Below are positions 1 through 10,908 of a DNA stretch of 64,000 bases, piece by piece. The notes below the pieces were generated by a model, which saw only the letters and a list, made by a program, of their open reading frames with translations, had not been told where the DNA came from and ran no database searches. This DNA comes from Kingdonia uniflora. Taxonomy: Eukaryota; Streptophyta; Magnoliopsida; Ranunculales; Circaeasteraceae. A program made the position numbers and the translations under genes. The DNA lies in contig JACGCM010000146.1 in NCBI GenBank assembly GCA_014058105.1, positions 620,001-684,000 on the forward strand. The letters run 5' to 3'. Positions within the stretch are counted from its first letter, which is position 1; every line of letters begins with the position of its first letter.

Positions 1-124
1 ATTTTGAATTCTCACTTTTTTCCATTCCAAAAGTGAGATTTTCATCTCCATCCAATATACATCTTTTTCTACTCAATGAAAACTTCTATGTTTTTTCGCA
101 CGCAACTCTCTACTTACGTAGACA

Positions 125-560
125 ATATATAGATTAAAGCAAAGGTAATACTAGCATTCAATCGACATTTATTCTTATTAAAGCAAGGATAACACTTATT
201 GTGATCAACTCTATACAAACTCCGAGATTAAAACAAAGGTAATACTAGTTTTCAATCGAGGAACTCTACCAAACATAAGATAAAGCAAATGTAAAACTAG
301 TTTTCATTTTACTCAATATGGTTGTGACATTACTACTCTGCGGTTAAAATAAAGGAAATACTAGTTTTTAATCAAAGAACTTAACCAGACATAAGATAAA
401 GCAAATGTCAAACTAGCTTTCATCTCACTTAATATAGCTGCGACATTACTACTTTATGATTAAAATGAAGGTAATACTAGTTTTCAATCAAGAACTCTAC
501 CAGACATAAAATAAAGCATAAGTAAAACTAGCTTTCATCTCTCAATATGTCTGCGACGGA
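125..560 (+). repeat. Tandem array in Tat copy A, period 115-116 bp
   Basis: Equivalent points (ataagataaa) fall at 275, 391 and 506, giving a period of 115-116 bp. Each unit carries sub-blocks with the core aaaggtaaWactag, so the array is hierarchical. It is homologous to the array at 62190-62890 of copy B, where units are about 162 bp because they keep a third sub-block. The array sits just after the expected end of pol and before the antisense ORF. Confidence 0.85.
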
Positions 561-665
561 TACTTTTTCAGGTCATATTTACAACAACTACAAAGAATTC
601 TTTTCTATTGTTTGGAGGTCAGCCACGCTTTACCCAACCACGGGAGAATGATCAGCTATAAACTC

Positions 666-1527
666 TCAACCCCGAGCAGCCACAATGACCCTGCCTAACT
701 TTACCAATTCGGCAGGTTGAAGACCTAATTCCGTTTTCATGGAGTTCATACAGTTTCCTCGATCTACTTTAGCTCTAAAAATGCATCCTCTACCCGACAA
801 ACAGTCGTGCAAGGTATTACTCTCTAACTCAAGCCTTCTCATTTCCTTAATAAAATTGTCAATCACTACCATTAACATCTCTGAGTTCAGAGCCTGTGGC
901 ACAACCATCCTAGAAAAATTATTTCTTACCATTTTTAGGCGCTTTTTCAACCTATTATACCGTGCTTCATGCCATTCCATTTGACTATCTATACGGGAAT
1001 TGGGAGTTAAATTTTATGTTCTTCCTCGCCTTCTTAGCAACTTTAATGGATTCAACCTGGTTCATCGCCCTCAAATCTGCCACCTAAGCACGAAGTTCCT
1101 CAAGATCCCTATTTAAATCTTCCCCAACAAGATATTTCTTTAACAACTCATCCTTCTTCTTTATCAAAATCTCCTTACCCCTGATATCCCGCTCCAACTC
1201 TTGTTCCCTGGAAAGAGCAGTGTCCAACTTACTTTGGCACTCCCTTAATCGCTCATTTCCTTTTCGTACATGACCTTGAGTTCGAGCTACATTTCCTTCC
1301 AGCTCTCTTATTCGAGCTGAAAGGCTAACTATATCCCCTTGAATAAGGGAGACCTTGACGTTACTTTTATTATTTCTCGAGCGCTCTCCAGCCTTAGTGT
1401 TTCTGGCACGCGAATTGGCCTAAGCCAAATCGGTCTCCAATTGTTCCACCTTCTTATTCAACTCATCACACTTCCTTTGCACCATCCAAAACTCCATATC
1501 CTTAGCAGGTAAGTTAATATCACAAAT
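666..1527 (-). pseudogene. Antisense coiled-coil ORF of Tat copy A (decayed)
   Basis: Read on the minus strand, this stretch encodes a charged, heptad-like protein rich in Glu, Lys, Leu and Arg (for example KKKDELLKKY, SLSARIRELEGN). The 3' part (666-980) is an open frame of 104 codons; the 5' part reads through to about 1527 with in-frame stops and one frame change. The C-terminus ends with residues like VIVAARG followed by a stop. The antisense ORF of copy B ends at the equivalent place with VTVAARA and a stop, so the end point is conserved. Extra antisense ORFs downstream of pol are known in plant Tat-lineage elements. Function is unknown; a structural or DNA-binding role would be a guess. 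Confidence 0.65.
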
Positions 1528-2333
1528 CCTCTACTAACCTTTTATGTTGGAGTGTGAATCTAGCGCAGTACCAAATCCTTCCCTACAACGCAGCACCAAA
1601 TCCTCTACTAACTATTTTCGTAACTCAATCTCTGCAACTCTCTCTCACTTTGACTGTTGATCACTCTCAATTAATTTCTCACAAAATTCTCTACTATTTT
1701 TCCTCTTTCCTCTCCCACTGCCCTTCAAGTTTTCAGAAATTGAGAAACCTTTAAATTATGAAGATGAAGCATTCCTTATATTTTCTCTCTCAAACTACTG
1801 GCAGTTATTGGGCTTCAAATGAGCCATCCTCAGTTTCAGAACTGAGGCATCCTCTCCACAATCAATGTCAGAAATCTTGCATATTTTCGGTAAAAATGTT
1901 TTCCTATTATTGCCTTTTGCCCTATATTTTAATCTATTTTCATCTCTCTTTTCCAAATCTCCCTTTGACCTCCCCACACTTATGATGAATCAACACTTAC
2001 ACACAATCAAACTTTCCCTACTATTTGTACAAAAGATAAAATTAAAAGCTACCTTCTTTTTCTTTTTCTTTTTTCTTTTTCTTTTTTCAACTTCTTCTAC
2101 TTATAAAAGTAAAGGCGTCACTTCCAAAGCTCTCAAAATTTTAAAATAAAAATTTTAAAATTTAATTTTCACAACAGTCACAAATAGCATTCGTAACAAT
2201 AGAGGACAGATTTAAACTTCATTCTCATTTCATTTCTTTGGCAATTATTCGAGCCAATATAATTACATATACTCATACCGCCCCTATATACATTCAATTT
2301 ATTATCATTACACTCTTGTCACAATTCACTTCC

Positions 2334-2537
2334 TCATATATAATTATACCTAAAACATCCCTGATGTCCTAGGGAACCACATCCGATCAGTTCGCCTCCA
2401 GCAATCCCCACATCTTTTAATTCGATATCTTCATTAGCAATCAATCCCACAGAAACTTTTTGAGCTACAGGATCTACCGTCACTTCCTGAAATAGCTCCT
2501 CATAGAAGCGACGTTCGTACTTATGTTCCCTACTCAT
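2334..2537 (-). other. Minus-strand ORF upstream of the antisense coiled-coil ORF
   Basis: This 67-codon open frame lies on the same strand as the coiled-coil ORF and about 800 bp upstream of it. It starts MSREHKYERRFYEEL and contains an acidic and hydrophobic mix without a recognised domain. It could be the first exon of the antisense gene, with the pyrimidine-rich DNA at 2060-2095 (purine-rich on the minus strand) lying between the parts. No corresponding copy B sequence is available because the window ends. It may equally be a chance ORF. Confidence 0.3.
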
Positions 2538-3195
2538 CTAATCTAATCCTTCAAATTAACACTCCTTCACTGGCAGTTCAGCATCATAGTCCAACAAGCC
2601 AAAAATCTACTCCCACACTTTAGCTATCTTTAACGCCAACCGCCCCTCAGCGGCATAAAGAAATCTCTCAGATCGAGTCTACACCATTTATATTCGCAAC
2701 CACCTATTTAAAGCTCATTTCCCCCTATTTTATATAGTTTTCTAGATTGTTACGGATCCCCCACATTTCGTAATATTATCCTGTTCTTTTATAACAAAAA
2801 ATCCTAGTAACTTGAGAAAAGTTATTTAAACATGTCTCTCCCTATCGACCTCTGTCATTTCGACCTATTCCATATCGAGTTTATTCTTTCCAAATTGAAT
2901 TTTTCTAAACGACCTCTCTGAGCTCGAATTCCCCTTCCTAAAGCTTTTACAGTTTTCTCTCTCCCCCAATAAATTTTAGCCACCCAGGTCGAACATAATT
3001 CCTTACACATATTTCATGTTACAAAACATATTTTTGTACAGCTCGATTATTATAAATAGATTGTAAAGTTCTAAATCTCATACATAACATTTCATCAACT
3101 ATCTTATAAATCATCAAATAGCTCGATTTCAAGAGTTATTTTATACATATATCAACGTAGAGTTCGGATAACAAGTTTTATTAAGATTGAATATA

Positions 3196-3330
3196 TTACA
3201 AGTACTTTACAGATAACAAACCTTTCAGGTGCTTTATAGATAACAAGTCTTTCAAGTACTCCAAAATTAGGTACTTTACAAATAATAAGTTTTTCAAGTG
3301 CTTTACAGATAACAAGTCTTGCAGGCACTC
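3196..3330 (+). repeat. Short tandem repeat, about 27 bp, in Tat copy A
   Basis: Four to five degenerate units contain RGTRCTTTACAGATAACAAG, with equivalent points near 3202, 3229, 3256, 3271 and 3299. The repeat is internal to the long 3' noncoding region and is unrelated to the 115-bp array. No function is evident. Confidence 0.6.
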
Positions 3331-3349
3331 CAGACCATCAAATCCTTGA

Positions 3350-4341
3350 GTTTATCTAAATTTAGTGATGTTTTACTCAAAAAAACCTCTGATGCAAAGC
3401 AGGCATTGGAAGTCATCGTCCATCCTTCTCACTTCATACCATCTTACTCTGACCAGAAACAAGATTTGGAGGAAGTCTGGGCATAAAAGCAGAAGACTCA
3501 GTACTTGAACCAACTCATCAAAGAGAAGGTCTTCCTAGAGCCAAGAAACGATGAGAGTATAGAAGTAGATTACATTCTTTGTCTCCCTTATCTACTACCA
3601 CCGTCGCTTCTTCTATAACCACCACCTTCGTAGAGTTAATAGAGATAAAGAAGGCCTAACCTTAAACTCCAATCCGACGCCAACCCATGTATTTATCTCT
3701 ATTAACTATAGTTACACCAACCCGTGTATTTATCTCCTCAACCTTGTCCTCCGTAAGGATGCGGAGACACCTCCAACGTTGCTCGCCTATCAAGGCAATG
3801 TGATAAAATCTCCACATCTAATAAAAATCTTCCTCAACTTCAGTCGTTTCTTCTTTCGACATACCTTGATACGTCGGTGGAACGGGAACGGGAACGGAAA
3901 TGGGGGTAGGCATCTCCAAGGACTAATCACCAAAATATCTCAACTTCAACTTTTGTATCTCAACAGAGATCCTCTCATCATGAACCATTCTCCAGGTCTT
4001 CACCATCATCAATATGACTTCCAAAGAATTTTATAATAAATAACTTACTTTGACATAATTCTCAGTACAGGTATTATTTATATAACCCAAATATTTAATG
4101 TGTACAGGTACGTTTCTCCAAGCATCATCATTCAATACAAGCAAACCTCTCAAAACCCTAACCGTCGCAAATATCAATATTCCCATCGTTATTCAATGCA
4201 CAAACATCCCCCCATAAAATTGTGCATTTTTCATGCAGTCAAATCAACATCATTACTTCCTTTATTTTCAAAACCCTGATACCTATATACCCGTGAATTC
4301 TTTCTCAACCAAAGTCACTTATGACTTCGGTTACGAGGGGG
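3350..4341. other. 3' noncoding region of Tat copy A before the LTR
   Basis: No intact gene is seen. A plus-strand frame from about 3361 to 3489 reads as a hydrophilic peptide ending at a TAA, and a minus-strand peptide ends with EIQKLKLRYFGD near 3930. The latter resembles a peptide end near 6805 (KIQELQLQYFGT). Both are too short to name. The region closes with the polypurine tract at about 4334-4341. Confidence 0.4.
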
Positions 4342-4944
4342 CGATTTAATCCAATTTGAGCTAATTCCAGTTTGAAATACTTTTATGTTAGACTCACGCA
4401 TTCTACAATTGAAATCAACAGTCAGCATTGACACCTACCTCATGAACTAATAAAGAGTGTGGGTCAAGCTCAAACAGAAAAACATGAACAAGTTAAAGAC
4501 GCATGTCTCTCATAAACTCAGCAGTTACTCAGTCAACCACCACTAACCACATTATTTGGAGAACGTACTTTAACATTATAAAGAACTGCAGAGAAGGCCT
4601 ATATAAAGAAAAAGTTTCAGAAGAGATAGAAACCTAAAAATTACACAAGAAATCACCAAGAAAACTACATTTTCTAGATTCTTAAAATATCAAAACTTCT
4701 TATTTAAAATATCAAGTATTTCTAAGTTGAAAGATCACTTGTAATAAAATATCAGCCTCAAGCAATAAAAGTTATAATTACAAAAACCATCAACTCGAGG
4801 TCGCAGTTTTTTTTTACCTATTTAGAGGTTTTTCACGCTAAATCACCTGTTTCATTTCTTATTTCATAATAGTTTTTATCAAAGGAACACTAGTGTAAGA
4901 ACTAATTCTAAGCCATCTCGAGCTTACAGAATTAAGCCATTACA
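4342..4944 (+). repeat. 3' LTR of Tat copy A
   Basis: This 603-bp block aligns along its length with 55752-56348. Both begin cgatttaa after a break in similarity and end attaca. A TATA box (ctatataaag) is at 4600-4609, and the conserved block tttttcacgctaaat lies in the last quarter. The terminal dinucleotides are not the usual TG..CA at the left end, so the exact first base may be off by a few. Confidence 0.8.
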
Positions 4945-5682
4945 TTACTGACTGCAGGATCGATATGCTTGTCTTTAAAGACAATATCCTAAGGGGGATG
5001 AAATTTCTAGATCTGATAGATGGTGATGAATACCATTACACAATTGCTTATGACATTAAGGCTCGGAATTGAGCCGTAGAAGATTTTTAAACTCTAAGTT
5101 TCATTTTGTCGTAATGTATAATTTCTATAATTTTGTAAAGTTATAAACAATTATTAATATCATTCATTTATATGATCTTTCTCACTTGATATATCTTCTT
5201 TGTCATTCGTATATGACATATTTGTAATTTGCTAGAATGGAGTCATAATCTAGTCTGTTTAGATGGATGTATTTATCACTTTATTCTATGTCTTCACTTA
5301 TAAATAATTTTTCATTTCTTATGCATGATTTGTCATTCTTACTATATTTTTAATCATTCGTTATATATGATTTGGCATTTGTTATATATTATTTGTCATT
5401 TGTCATCTATGATTTAGTATTTGTTATATATGATTTGAAAAACATTAACCAACAATTGATCTATTTGGTTTGTAGATAGACAATTAAAATGCATGATGTA
5501 TGGAATAAATTTGCAGGTATTTTATTTCCTTTCCTTTGACTATGTTTTATGGGAAACACACGTGTGCTTAAGAGTATTAATTAGATTTTTTTAATCCTAA
5601 AAACTCAAGTTAAGTCTATAAAAGCCTATATTGTTACCCCCAAATATATCATAATGCAACCTCTTTTTCATTATTTTCTATA
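4945..5682. other. AT-rich intergenic or MULE-remnant DNA with TCATTYGT motifs
   Basis: No gene is seen. From about 5150 the plus strand repeats short phrases such as gtcatttgttatatatgatt. Exact or one-off TCATTTGT sites occur at 5203, 5354 and 5396. These match, in inverse orientation, the motif that fills the noncoding parts of the MULE at 17-23 kb. Confidence 0.5.
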
Positions 5683-5997
5683 ATGGATAATGACAGTCCA
5701 AGAGCAACAAAATATTACAAAACCTCTAAAGATGAAGAAGAAAAGGATTATGATTATCTCGTAGATGATTCTGTCGATGATGATGACTCTGATAAAAAGA
5801 AGTGTGAGGATTATGACTCTGTTAAAACAGATGGAGATGAGGACGCTGACTCTGATGGTGAGAGTGACTCTAATGATGATGGTGTCTCTGATAGTGATGG
5901 TTACGCTAATGGTGATGGTGGTAATGAGAATACTGGTGGTGATGGAAACCAAGGTGGTACTTATGTTCAAAGGGCCAAGAAGGCCAAAACTTATTAA
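5683..5997 (+). CDS. Small acidic protein inside the MULE remnant
   Basis: An open frame of 104 codons starts with MDNDSPRATKYYKTS and is then dominated by Asp, Glu, Ser and Gly, with DSD, DGD and DDDD runs through residues 18-85. It ends in a short basic tail (RAKKAKTY). It sits in a plausible short transcription unit: the ATG follows AT-rich DNA, and flanking DNA carries clustered TCATTTGT motifs at 5203-5403 and 6187-6315. No homologous family is recognised. The composition resembles the acidic stretches of some plant MULE proteins, so it may be a detached exon of a transposase-associated gene. A DNA triplet expansion (GATGAT) producing a chance ORF is the main alternative. Confidence 0.4.
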   Translation: MDNDSPRATKYYKTSKDEEEKDYDYLVDDSVDDDDSDKKKCEDYDSVKTDGDEDADSDGESDSNDDGVSDSDGYANGDGGNENTGGDGNQGGTYVQRAKKAKTY

Positions 5998-6484
5998 ATG
6001 TATTTTTCATTTTATTAAATTTATGTCATCTATCCATTACTCGTCTGCTATTTGGTTTTGCGCTTTTGTCATGTTGTTATTTTTCATTCAGCATTTATCA
6101 TTATTATCGATTCCTACTATCTTTTCAAAGAATTTGCTCTTTTGTTCCTGTCTTGTCAAGTTGTTCTAAGATAAAAATATTATTTTTCATTTGTTATATA
6201 TGGTTTGTCATTTGTTATATATGATTTCTCATTTGTTATCTTTGAACCAACAATTGATCTATTTGTCATTTATTATATATGATTTGCCATTCGTTATATG
6301 AGATTTTTCATTTGTTATACTCTATTTACCATTTGTTATCTAGGATTTGTCATCATCTTCATCTTCAGCATGCTAAGATTATATTTTTTTAGTTCGAAAT
6401 TATAATACTCACTAGCACAAAAAACGAAAATTTCATTAGCTCGAATATTATTATAGATCACAGTTTACATTATATCAATTACAT

Positions 6485-6885
6485 ACTCAGAGGTGGGGGT
6501 GGTGGTCGGTCTCCCCTGCCACAGCCACCGTTTCCTCTTTTGTGACCCCCACCACCACCATTGTCTTTTCCTCTGATTCTATTCAGGGTACCAGTAAAAT
6601 ATTATCAGACATATACCAGCCGCGTTATTTGCCGCTGTAATAGCATCCTCTACCATAAGATGCACACCATCCCTCTGCCCCTGCTCCAACATTACTATAT
6701 AGTAAAAGCAGAATATTTGATAATAATCATCATCCACCTCTTCATACGTCATACCATAGAAGGTAGGACATACTAGAATTGGAGTAGGAAGTTCAAGGGA
6801 CTAGGTCCCAAAGTATTGAAGCTGTAACTCTTGTATCTTGGTAAAAACCCTAGCCTCATACGCTTGGCATTTGGTGGTTACCATC
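6485..6885 (-). pseudogene. Minus-strand fragment with Gly-rich basic segment, unidentified
   Basis: On the minus strand, 6485-6575 reads as a Gly-rich, Arg-containing segment (KDNGGGGGHKRGNGGCGRGD). A separate short frame at 6805-6885 reads from a Met to a stop with the end KIQELQLQYFGT. The latter resembles a minus-strand peptide end near 3930 in Tat copy A. No domain can be named and the frames are not continuous. The Gly-rich piece could be the tail of a gag- or zinc-knuckle-type protein. Confidence 0.25.
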
Positions 6886-8219
6886 TTCTTAACAGAACAG
6901 CTAGAAAGAAAATAGTTGTAGAAGATTAAAATAAAGGAAATACCTATCGAATAAACCACAATAGTATTCATACCATACAACTACAAACCACAATAATATT
7001 TAATGCTAATTAAGTTCCAAATTCCCAATGTCAGAATGAATTCAAACACAAGAATTTTGATCAAACTAATTGGAAATAAATGAATATTGGAAATGATCCC
7101 TGGGTGCTAAATGTAGTGTCTGTGCCGTTGAATGTCTTTGTCATTTAATGAAATATATGTTATTCATCAATTAGTCGTCTGTCATTTGTTTTAGCGTGCT
7201 TGTTATTTACCATCTTATGTCATGGTATTATTAAAATGTTGTCAGTTACTATATATTATTTATCATTTCCCATTCAGCATTTATCATTAGATTTTTGCCA
7301 GTCATGCAACCATAGATTCGAATTTTGAGCACATTATTGACATAGTTGTATTGCTAGAGGAGAGGTTAGATCTAATAGAGGAGAAGTTATCCGGTCTAGA
7401 ACCATAGATTTGCCTATCTTCTATAATATTGTTGTTCAGTAGAATTTGCAGTTCGATTATAATTTGTTATCATTTGTATTACAGCTTTAAACATTTGTTC
7501 CTTAAAAGTTTAACATTCTAAAGCCAAAAATTAATGTCACAAAAGATAAGGAACATTACACTTTACTCCTGCATATTTCTCTACTTGTTAAGATCTAGAG
7601 ATTTAACTTGGACAAAAAATCTTACAGCATCTTCATTTCGACCTCAGAGATCCTTAGTTGAGTGTAAGTTTTATTTGTAATAGTGTCGAGGATCTGATTG
7701 CTCCCGTGATCAGAATTTGTGATGTCTTCCGCCGTTGACGATTGTGGCCTTTTAAAATCATCGGGGTGTAAAGGATTTTATAAATAAAGTTTTGAACTTA
7801 CAATAGTATTGTGGGCAATGGTAGAATCTCCTACCGGGTGGCTTAGAGACTCTATAAATGGGACCACAATCACACTTTTTCACCTCATCTACCTACGCCT
7901 ATAAATCATACCCACCAATTTTGTGAACGTATTGACAGAATCGATAATTAGGGTTGAGGCTTGTGCGTAAGAGACAAAGATCATAATTTTTACTGCACTA
8001 GCAAACAAGGGAATACATCGTTGGTAGGGAAGTATGTAATGCTTGAGAAATGGAAAGAACTGGAAGCAAGTGTGTAGGTTATGTAGTTAATACTCTATGA
8101 TGGTGATAATTCAAAGCAGGAAAATGATAAGCTATTTATAAAGAAATGAGAACTACTTTAACATTGTACGATATCTATATGGTGACAATTAAATTATATT
8201 TTGATGATACCGCTGGTCA

Positions 8220-8600
8220 CAACAAATACCAAATGTTCCGCTTTAAATCTGACAGATTCTTTCCCTTACTGTCGATGTAACAAGTCAATCTTATCTTTAT
8301 TACATGATTTTGACAACTTAGCTTAAAGGTAACTTTGATTACATTTACAACAAGCAATCTATCCAAAACATCCACTTTGGTAGAGAAGTATGTAATGCTT
8401 GATAATTTACAATAGTAAAATGATAATGAATTCATAAATAAATTACAAATACTAATGAGAGGATGACATTAAATTTACGGTGACAAATAACTACACTAAA
8501 ATGATACTCTATGTAAGAACAAATAATAAAATTATGCATTTTAATTCCAAGAGCATCTTTTCTATACAGTCGATGTGACAAATCGATGATTCCAAGAGCA
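8220..8600 (+). repeat. Diverged internal direct repeat, unit about 290 bp
   Basis: The phrase around 8255-8290 (ctgtcgatgtaacaagtc) recurs near 8565-8585 (cagtcgatgtgacaaatc). Separately, gaagtatgtaatgcttga occurs at about 8029 and 8382. A related cgatgtgataagtaat is found near 17742 in the MULE. Identity is moderate and the unit ends cannot be fixed by eye. Confidence 0.4.
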
Positions 8601-9420
8601 TAAAAATAGTTGAGTACAAGAGATCTAAGATATATATTCTTAACAACAACCCTACCAATATTATCACCACCATGACCCGCAGTTTATTAATCTAAACCCT
8701 ACACCAGCGTCAGACCTTCTTAAGTTATTACACCTACAAAGATGTTTCGATTCTTTGATGCTCCCTAATTCATCAAAATCTTTTACCAATCCGAATAAGA
8801 AACTAGGGAATAATTTCCATACTTCGTTGGATATATTCTATAAAATCCCGTCTGTGGTGACCGATTATGTGTTGAGTATTTTGTATGATATACTAATGCT
8901 AATATTTAGTAAGTTGCCTCATAGATATAGAACTTCTTACTTTAGGGGGTTAGATGAGAGGGAGGAAACTGGAAGGGTTTATTAAGATGGTGAAAGAAGG
9001 CAGTTTGAGAAGTCAGTGTTGAATTTTAGGTAAAAGATGATTGTGGGTGGTACTTTGGTGGTAAGAGTTGTGGAGGAGTGGAGGCTGTGGACCAGACCAA
9101 GTGAAGAAGTGTGGAGGCGTTGTTTGAACTTTAAAACTTGAAAGACTTGTTATTACTTGTTACCCTAAATTTTAAAGACATAAATGGTAGCTTCAATATA
9201 GAAAATTATAATTAAACCAAATTAGTTAAATTGGTCACGGGTCGACCCAAACTACTTAGGCTAAACCCTAACCTGATCAATTTACTAAAGGTTAGGCAGG
9301 ATCGGGTCAAATGGCCCGTAACCCCTTACGGCCAACCCAAACCTGCCAGAAACAGGGTTGGGTTGGGTCAGGTTGGCAAGTCGTAGGTTACTTTGCCAGT
9401 TCTATAGAAAAGTATGTAAT

Positions 9421-9850
9421 ACTACACCAATTTTGCTAAATTACCACAGACCTTATCTGTGGTAATAGTTATTTGCCATGGATAAAGTCTGTAGTGGAGG
9501 TCTGTAGTAAAAGGTGCGTAGCAATATTTTTGCCACGAAGTTTATCAGTGGTTATCTTATTTATATTGCTACAGAGTAAATCCATGGCAATTTTTTTGCC
9601 ACGGAGTTTGTTTGTGGTTATCTAATTTATATTGCTACGGAGTTAATCCGTGGCAATTTTTTTGCCACGGAGTTTGTCTGTGGTTATCAAATTTATATTG
9701 ATACGTACTAAATTCGTGGCAATTTTTTTACCACAAAGTTTGTCTGTGGTTATCTAATTTTTATTGATGCGGAGTAAATCTGTGGAAATTTTTTTACCAC
9801 GGATAATATTTGTATTAAAATTGGGATATTTACCACTGCTTTAATCCATA
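9421..9850 (+). mobile_element. CACTA-like transposon end with 66-bp subterminal repeats
   Basis: The block opens with actacaccaattttgc, close to the CACTACACCAA-type terminus of plant En/Spm elements with the first base altered. It is followed by repeats of the theme TTGCCACGGAGTTTGTCTG. Equivalent points at 9531, 9597, 9663, 9729 and 9795 give an exact 66-bp period. Each unit contains the inverted pair ATCCGTGGCAA / TTGCCACGGA, so the array can fold into serial hairpins. Subterminal repeats of this kind bind the element's own transposase in the CACTA family. The other terminus is not seen; the element appears truncated or interrupted by the Athila insertion. Confidence 0.55.
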
Positions 9851-10584
9851 GTAGTTTAATTTTTATTTGTTTTAAAAAAAAAGAAGCCAAAACCTACACA
9901 ATTCAAAAAAAAATTGTACCTGTTATATACACATTTATAAACAAAAACACACAATTCAGAAAAAAAAAAAATTGCACCTGTTGTATACAAATATATAAAC
10001 AAAAATACACAATTCAATAACTTGTTTTATTTATAAATATTAGCCCAAAAAATCCAGGTACATTGGTTATAAGCCATATACATGTTCCCTATAATAAATC
10101 TAAAAAAAACATAGATTGAGAAATAAAAAAAGGAAGCGCAGTGGCATCAAAAGCAAAGGATTAATATAGTGGTGTTCAAACCATAACCTCAAAAGTAGTA
10201 ACGAATCCAAGAATAGGGAGCGTCATTAATCCATTATAAAAGCCTTTAAAAAGATGGGAAGCACCTTACAAGAAAATTAACATAACAAATAAATTATAAA
10301 GGTCAAACCCCTTTGAACTTTTAGTTGTTAAATAGATAACAAGAGGAATTTAAAAAAATGTACAAGAGTTTATATGAACATTTACCTAATAGGAAAATGC
10401 AGAAGAATCCTCGGGGGTACTTGATCTTTGTGCAAATTAAACGTTCGTCAAAGAAAACCCCACGTTGACCAAAGACTGGGAAAGCTTTTAAGAAATATAG
10501 GAGATGGTCTAAAAGACATACTGGCAGCCAAATACAAACAATGGCTACAAGTGCTGCAAAGGCTGACATACAGAGGCAGGGTAG
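9851..10584. other. AT-rich DNA between CACTA repeats and Athila LTR
   Basis: No gene is seen. At 9890-10020 a unit of about 67 bp containing aaaaaattgYacctgttRta is present twice. The rest may be interior of the CACTA element. The junction at about 10585 with the truncated LTR is abrupt. Confidence 0.4.
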
Positions 10585-10908
10585 GAAGTATGGAACTCTA
10601 TCTCTCTTTAACCTAGCTAAAAGTCATATTTTCACTCAACAACTCCTCATTTTCTGGAGATCTTTTAGCTAGGCTTGACTACTAAGTATTCTAGCAGCTC
10701 CAGCAGCTGTTGTAACCTTCTCTTCACTAGGTCATCTCTAGCAGCATCCTTTAGCTTGTAAAAGTTGGGCTTTTCAGGCTGGGCTTGGTTGCAATTGTTT
10801 TATTACCTGTAATAGTCAAACATACTTCAATTAGGCCCATTGAAACATAAAATAAGGTCCTAAATAATATAAATTAAAGAACAAATATAGGTATTTTTAA
10901 TGTCTATT
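10585..10908 (-). repeat. 3' LTR of the Athila derivative, truncated
   Basis: Matches 16700-17011 nearly base for base (for example cagcagctgttgtaa and gcccattgaaacataaaat) but lacks the first 240 bp of the plus-strand left part of the other LTR. The right end gtctatta is the mutated counterpart of gcctatca. The missing part suggests a deletion at the junction with the CACTA-like DNA. Confidence 0.8.

Larger units (their letters stand above)
1..4944 (+). mobile_element. Ty3/gypsy Tat-lineage element, 3' portion (copy A)
   Basis: This is the 3' end of a Tat/Retand-like gypsy element whose coding part lies left of the window. Bases from about 1 onward match the stretch just after the pol stop codon of copy B (from about 62085): the same lead-in, the same repeat array, then a minus-strand coiled-coil ORF. 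The end of copy A (4342-4944) matches the 5' LTR of copy B (55752-56348), so it is the 3' LTR. A purine run (gaggggg) directly before 4342 serves as the polypurine tract. From the array to the LTR the noncoding 3' region is nearly 4 kb, long for a gypsy element but known in the Tat lineage. Orientation and family are well supported; the left boundary is outside the window. Confidence 0.85.
5150..8700 (+). mobile_element. Decayed relative of the VANDAL-like MULE (inverted relative to the 17-23 kb copy)
   Basis: No transposase is recognisable here, but two kinds of evidence link this stretch to the MULE at 17-23 kb. First, seven exact TCATTTGT sites (5396, 6187, 6208, 6229, 6308, 7182, 7470) and many one-off variants occur, while the other copy has the reverse complement. 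Second, bases around 8300-8345 (gacaacttagcttaaa, then acatttacaacaag) resemble 17770-17815 (gacaactcagtttaaa, then acgtgtacaacaag). The second match is in direct orientation, so the piece is probably rearranged or composite. Boundaries are approximate. Confidence 0.4.
5998..9420. other. Gene-poor stretch, mostly transposon remnants
   Basis: No intact gene is supported. Contents: a second TCATTTGT cluster at 6187-6315; a minus-strand Gly-rich fragment at about 6485-6560; a diverged internal duplication at 8220-8600; and a stretch at 9240-9390 of repeated GGGTTGGGTY and its complement, which is low complexity. An ORF at 8755-8985 has no recognisable domain and is not supported as a gene. Confidence 0.5.

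Noticed and set aside
125..560. CRISPR-like direct repeats
   Set aside because: Units are contiguous, hierarchical and inside a gypsy element of a plant; no spacers or cas genes.
4345..4944. tRNA or other RNA gene in the LTR
   Set aside because: No cloverleaf or promoter boxes; sequence is explained as LTR by its pair at 55752.
8755..8985. A 76-codon ORF in the MULE remnant
   Set aside because: No domain, no splice context and no homologous copy in the window.
9240..9390. Tandem satellite of GGGTTGGGT
   Set aside because: Low-complexity phrases without a stable period.
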